From NCBI GenBank assembly GCA_031268055.1, contig JAIRXY010000019.1, forward strand, positions 1 through 8,483: a DNA stretch of 8,483 bases. The letters are read 5' to 3'. Every line of letters begins with the position of its first letter. Position 1 is the stretch's first letter. The translations under genes were made by a program, and so were the position numbers. Below are positions 5,453 to 8,483 of this stretch, piece after piece. The stretch comes from Prevotellaceae bacterium (GTDB lineage Bacteria > Bacteroidota > Bacteroidia > Bacteroidales > UBA932). Below the pieces are notes generated by a model. It had not been told where the DNA came from. It did no database searches and was given only the letters and a program-made list of their open reading frames with translations.

Positions 5453-7783
5453 ATGTTGATAAAGCATTTTTTGCTTCCCGCTATCCTTTTGATATTTCTT
5501 ACTTCGGCGCAGGCGCAGCAGCCAACGCTGAGCGGATACATCAGGGACGCGCAAACGGGCGAGCCGTTGGCCGGAGCAGCCATATACGTTCTCGAAGCCA
5601 AGCGCTACACGGTTGCCAACGCACATGGATTTTACAGCATTGCGCTGCCATCGGGCGTTTACTCGGTCACCGCCAGCTACATAGGCTACCGACAGCGGGA
5701 AGAATCGCTAAGCGTAATCAATTCGCTCACCAAAAATTTTGCGCTAAGGCAGCAGGATACCGAGCTGGAGGAGGTTGTAGTAAGCGCCGAGCGCCGAGCC
5801 AACGTCACCAAAGCCGAGATGGGCGTGGAAAAGCTGGAGATAAAAACCATCAAAAGAATACCGGCGCTGATGGGCGAAGTGGACGTGATAAAGGCCATCA
5901 TGCTGCTGCCCGGCGTGCAGCCTGCCGCCGAGGGAACGTCGGCGTTCAGCGTGCGCGGCGGAAGCCCCGACCAAAACCTTATCCTGTTCGACAACGCCAC
6001 GGTGTACAACGCTTCGCACCTTATGGGATTTTTCTCGGTTTTCAACAACGACGTGGTGGACGACGTGAAGCTTTACAAGGGCGACATTCCGGCTGCCCAC
6101 GGCGGAAGGCTCTCATCGCTGCTGGAGGTGAACACCAAAAACGGCGATGCTAACAAGTTCAACGTCAACGGTGGAGTGGGGCTTATATCGAGCAGGTTGG
6201 AGGTCGACGGGCCGATTGTAGACCGCAAGCTCTCGTTCGTGGTGGCAGGCCGGCGCACCTACGCCGACCTCTTTTTGCCGCTGGCGCCGGAAGAGCGCGT
6301 GCGCGACGCCGTGCTCCACTTCTACGACCTCAACGGAAAGCTCGCCTACAAGCTGGACGACAGAAACCGCATAACCCTTGCAGGATACTACGGCAGCGAT
6401 GTTTTTGGGATGTCGGTAGCAGGCATGGATTTTACCAACAGCACCTACTCGCTCAGCTGGAACCACCTGTACTCCGACAAATTTTTCTCCAACATCTCCA
6501 TCATTGGCAGCGGATACCGCTACAAGCTGAAGATGGCCATGTCGGGCTTCGATATGCAGTGGAAGTCAGCCATTGACGACCTTGGAGTGCGCGCCGACTT
6601 CACCAAGCTCTACGGCGAAGAAAATCTGCTGCGCTTTGGCGTTACCAGCGTTTGGCACAAGGTCAACCCCTGCGACGCTTACGCCACAACCCCCGCAAGC
6701 AGCGCCCCCGAATCCATACGTCTGCCGGAGGCCAGCTCGCTGGAGAGCTCCGTTTACGTCATGAATCAGCACAAAATAGGCGAACGCCTCACCGTAAAGT
6801 ACGGGCTTCGGGGAACGGTGTTTAGCAACGTAGGCCCGGCAACGGTCTACAACTACGACCAGAGCTACAACCTGCTCTCCAACGACACCTCAAGGACGTA
6901 CTCGCGGGGCAATTTTTATAATAATTACTGGCGGTTGGAGCCGCGGGCAGGCGCTGTTTTCCTGCTCAGCGACAACAGCTCCGTCAAAGCCAGCTACTCG
7001 CGCACGGTGCAGTACATGCACCTCATCTCCAACTCTACGGCCACCTCGCCTCTTGATGTGTGGATGCCATCGACGCCCAACATCAAGCCGCAGTCGGCGC
7101 ATCAAACCTCGGTGGGCTACTTCCATAACTTGGACGATAACGCCATAGAACTCTCCGGCGAGCTGTTTTACAAGTACATGAGCGATGTGGTGGACTACAA
7201 AGACCACGCCAACGTGATGATGAATCAGCAGCTGGAGGGGGAGCTTCGCAGCGGCATTGGCAAGTCGTACGGAGCGGAGCTCATGGTGCGAAAAAATACC
7301 GGAAAGCTTACCGGCTGGATTAGCTACACCTACTCGCGCTCCTTCCGCAAGGTGCAAACCGTAAACAACGACGAGTGGTACCAAGCGCCGTTTGACAGGC
7401 CGCACAACCTCAACATTGTTGCCAGCTACGACGTTACTAAGCGTATCAACCTATCGGCCAACTGGACATTTTCAAGCGGAGTGCCCACCACCTTTCCCGA
7501 AGGGCGCTACGTGGCAGAGGGAACTTCCATACCCATCTACGGCAAGCGCAACACCTACCGGCTGGACGACTACCACCGGCTTGACGTTGCCGCCACCTTT
7601 GAGCTGAAAAAGCACGGGCGATACTCGCACGAAATCAACCTGTCGCTTTACAACGCCTACGCTCGCCACAACACGTGGTTCATTCAGTTTACCGAAGAGC
7701 CGACAGGTTCGGGCATTATGCACGCCGACAAGCTCTACCTGTTTAGCATAGTGCCTTCGATTACGTACAACTTTAAGTTCTAA
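5453..7783 (+). CDS. TonB-dependent outer-membrane receptor with carboxypeptidase-regulatory-like domain
   Basis: A 776-aa TonB-dependent receptor, which imports a ligand across the outer membrane using energy passed from TonB-ExbBD. Residues 1-21 are a signal peptide (core LLPAILLIFLTSAQA, cleavage before Q22). A CarboxypepD_reg-like domain spans about 25-100 (SGYIRDAQTGEPLAGAAIYV, ending in the NFALRQ strand). A TonB-box-like ELEEVVVSA lies at 104-112. The plug domain (about 130-230) carries VIKAIMLLPGVQ, SVRGGSPDQNLILFD and the closing DVKLYKGDIPAAHGGRLSS. The rest is a beta barrel rich in alternating aromatic strands and ending in Phe776, as expected for BAM-dependent insertion. The sequence is complete, and no SusD-like partner is in view. 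Similar receptors in this phylum are often followed by a DUF4249 lipoprotein gene, but here an IS lies just past the stop codon. Substrate unknown. Confidence 0.93.
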   Translation: MLIKHFLLPAILLIFLTSAQAQQPTLSGYIRDAQTGEPLAGAAIYVLEAKRYTVANAHGFYSIALPSGVYSVTASYIGYRQREESLSVINSLTKNFALRQQDTELEEVVVSAERRANVTKAEMGVEKLEIKTIKRIPALMGEVDVIKAIMLLPGVQPAAEGTSAFSVRGGSPDQNLILFDNATVYNASHLMGFFSVFNNDVVDDVKLYKGDIPAAHGGRLSSLLEVNTKNGDANKFNVNGGVGLISSRLEVDGPIVDRKLSFVVAGRRTYADLFLPLAPEERVRDAVLHFYDLNGKLAYKLDDRNRITLAGYYGSDVFGMSVAGMDFTNSTYSLSWNHLYSDKFFSNISIIGSGYRYKLKMAMSGFDMQWKSAIDDLGVRADFTKLYGEENLLRFGVTSVWHKVNPCDAYATTPASSAPESIRLPEASSLESSVYVMNQHKIGERLTVKYGLRGTVFSNVGPATVYNYDQSYNLLSNDTSRTYSRGNFYNNYWRLEPRAGAVFLLSDNSSVKASYSRTVQYMHLISNSTATSPLDVWMPSTPNIKPQSAHQTSVGYFHNLDDNAIELSGELFYKYMSDVVDYKDHANVMMNQQLEGELRSGIGKSYGAELMVRKNTGKLTGWISYTYSRSFRKVQTVNNDEWYQAPFDRPHNLNIVASYDVTKRINLSANWTFSSGVPTTFPEGRYVAEGTSIPIYGKRNTYRLDDYHRLDVAATFELKKHGRYSHEINLSLYNAYARHNTWFIQFTEEPTGSGIMHADKLYLFSIVPSITYNFKF

Positions 7784-7823
7784 ATCACTACTGTCCGGTA
7801 AAATTGAGGAGCAGCTATTTTTC

Positions 7824-7840
7824 ATCTGTAAATTACAGAT
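7824..7840. repeat. 17-bp palindrome inside the IS end
   Basis: ATCTGTAA and TTACAGAT flank a single central A, giving a perfect 8-bp inverted repeat. It lies between the transposase stop (7865) and the presumed IS tip. In RNA it could form a 6-bp stem with a 5-base loop. It may slow or end transcription across the IS boundary, but a T-run directly after the stem is lacking in both directions. Confidence 0.5.
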
Positions 7841-7864
7841 AATGAGGCATCATATTTTAAATTT

Positions 7865-8483
7865 TCAAAAGTAAGCCCCCTGCATTTGAGGGAACAGGGA
7901 ATTTTGATATTCCGATTTTTGTTTGTATGTGACTTCCCGCCAGCAACCTTCGGGGTCTTCCAAAAAACGGTAAACATTGATATAGTTCATAAGCTGCTGG
8001 CGAATAAGGGAAACCATATTAGAGAATGCCCATTTGCGCTCTACTTTGCTTTTGACCAGCGTTAGCAAGAGGTTGGCAAGCATGGATACCCATATTTGTA
8101 GCTCTATGGCGTTTTGATTGTCGCCAAGAAAATATTTCAACGGAAAGTTCTGCTTGAGCTGCTTGAAAAGAAGCTCTATCTGCCATCGTTTTTTGTATAT
8201 CAAGGCTACTTTTTCGGCAGCTGTCTCAAAATTATTCGTGATAAACTCGAAGAGCCGCTCATTTTCCGCATCCCAATACGCAATACGACGGCTGCGGTGC
8301 TCTTCTTTACCTTCTTTTCCGTAGCTGAGCAGGATTTCTTCATCCTTGAGCACACCGCTGTCCGCTTCGTCGGGTATGTCAAATTCTTTTCCGGCTTCGT
8401 AGCGGGCATTGCCCTTAAGGCGGGTTACATAGAAAACACCTTCCCCTGTAAAACGCTCGTATTCCGAATAATCCACATAGCCC
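7865..8483 (-). CDS. IS4-family DDE transposase, C-terminal part (N-terminus outside window)
   Basis: About 205 C-terminal residues of a DDE transposase are visible. The frame is open to the right edge: the residues GYVDYSEYERF at the edge show that the GTG at 8474-8476 is an internal Val codon and not a start. In IS4-family enzymes the motif 'D-x-GY-x-D' and 'GVFYVTRLKGNA' follow the second catalytic Asp, which must lie just outside the window. The third catalytic residue is present in an exact Y(2)R(3)E(6)K signature, YKKRWQIELLFKQLK, with Glu encoded at 8174-8176. The C-terminal helices (ELQIWVSMLANLLLTLV) are typical. No frameshift or stop is seen in this part, so it may be functional. 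The gene converges on the TonB-dependent receptor. Confidence 0.92.
   Translation of the reverse strand, partial: GYVDYSEYERFTGEGVFYVTRLKGNARYEAGKEFDIPDEADSGVLKDEEILLSYGKEGKEEHRSRRIAYWDAENERLFEFITNNFETAAEKVALIYKKRWQIELLFKQLKQNFPLKYFLGDNQNAIELQIWVSMLANLLLTLVKSKVERKWAFSNMVSLIRQQLMNYINVYRFLEDPEGCWREVTYKQKSEYQNSLFPQMQGAYF

Larger units (their letters stand above)
7786..8483 (-). mobile_element. IS4-family insertion sequence, 3' end only (continues beyond window)
   Basis: The transposase gene (7865 to the right edge) and its 3' flank form the downstream end of an IS. The outer boundary is inferred to lie in CACTACTGTCCGGTAAAA (7786-7803), the first sequence after the receptor stop and the most likely terminal repeat. 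The other end is outside the window, so neither the inverted repeat nor the target duplication can be confirmed. The element is visibly more AT-rich than the receptor gene beside it, consistent with transfer. Confidence 0.7.

Noticed and set aside
5744..7405. Several minus-strand frames of 60-171 codons opposite the TonB-dependent receptor
   Set aside because: All are antisense to a complete receptor with signal peptide, plug and barrel, and none shows a domain or signal sequence.
8118..8324. A 68-codon plus-strand frame opposite the transposase
   Set aside because: It overlaps the Y(2)R(3)E(6)K region of the transposase on the other strand and resembles no protein family.
1..8483. CRISPR arrays, tRNA or rRNA genes, riboswitches
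   Set aside because: No regularly spaced long repeats, cloverleaf-like segments or ribosomal signatures were seen, and intergenic space is short throughout.

Overview
The window looks like chromosomal DNA from a member of the Bacteroidota with moderately high GC. The pointers are a LolA and an FtsK of Bacteroidota type, an S41 protease, a TonB-dependent receptor with an N-terminal carboxypeptidase-regulatory-like domain, a partial DUF4293-type C-terminus (a family I know only from this phylum), and a near-perfect Bacteroidota promoter element (TAnnTTTG) upstream of the division gene. Species cannot be told from the sequence alone.

Layout. Bases 2-97 (+) are the last 31 codons of a membrane protein that resembles DUF4293. 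It converges on a minus-strand cluster across a 63-bp gap that holds nested inverted repeats and is probably a shared terminator. The minus-strand cluster, read from right to left, is divIC/ftsB-like (4962-5246), an S41 C-terminal processing protease (3274-4872), ftsK (832-3270) and lolA (161-814). The S41-ftsK gap is 3 bp and the ftsK-lolA gap is 17 bp, so these three are very likely one transcript; divIC sits 89 bp upstream of them. A divergent intergenic region (5247-5452) separates this cluster from a 776-aa TonB-dependent receptor on the plus strand (5453-7783). Immediately after the receptor stop codon lies the end of an IS4-family insertion sequence, whose transposase (7865 to the window edge) runs on the minus strand and is cut by the window.

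How the genes fit together. The minus-strand cluster is an envelope and division set: DivIC/FtsB stabilises the divisome, FtsK pumps chromosome termini across the septum, the S41 protease trims or degrades periplasmic proteins, and LolA ferries lipoproteins to the outer membrane. The ftsK-lolA pairing also occurs in E. coli, so it is an old or recurrent neighbourhood. The receptor is a separate transport unit of unknown substrate. The IS sits where a co-transcribed partner gene would be expected.

I see no undescribed defence, mobile or RNA system here. The points worth a second look are small: the nested inverted repeats at 97-157, a ten-A tract directly after the S41 start codon, paired direct repeats upstream of S41, the triplet-repeat acidic linker in FtsK, and the IS junction abutting the receptor gene.
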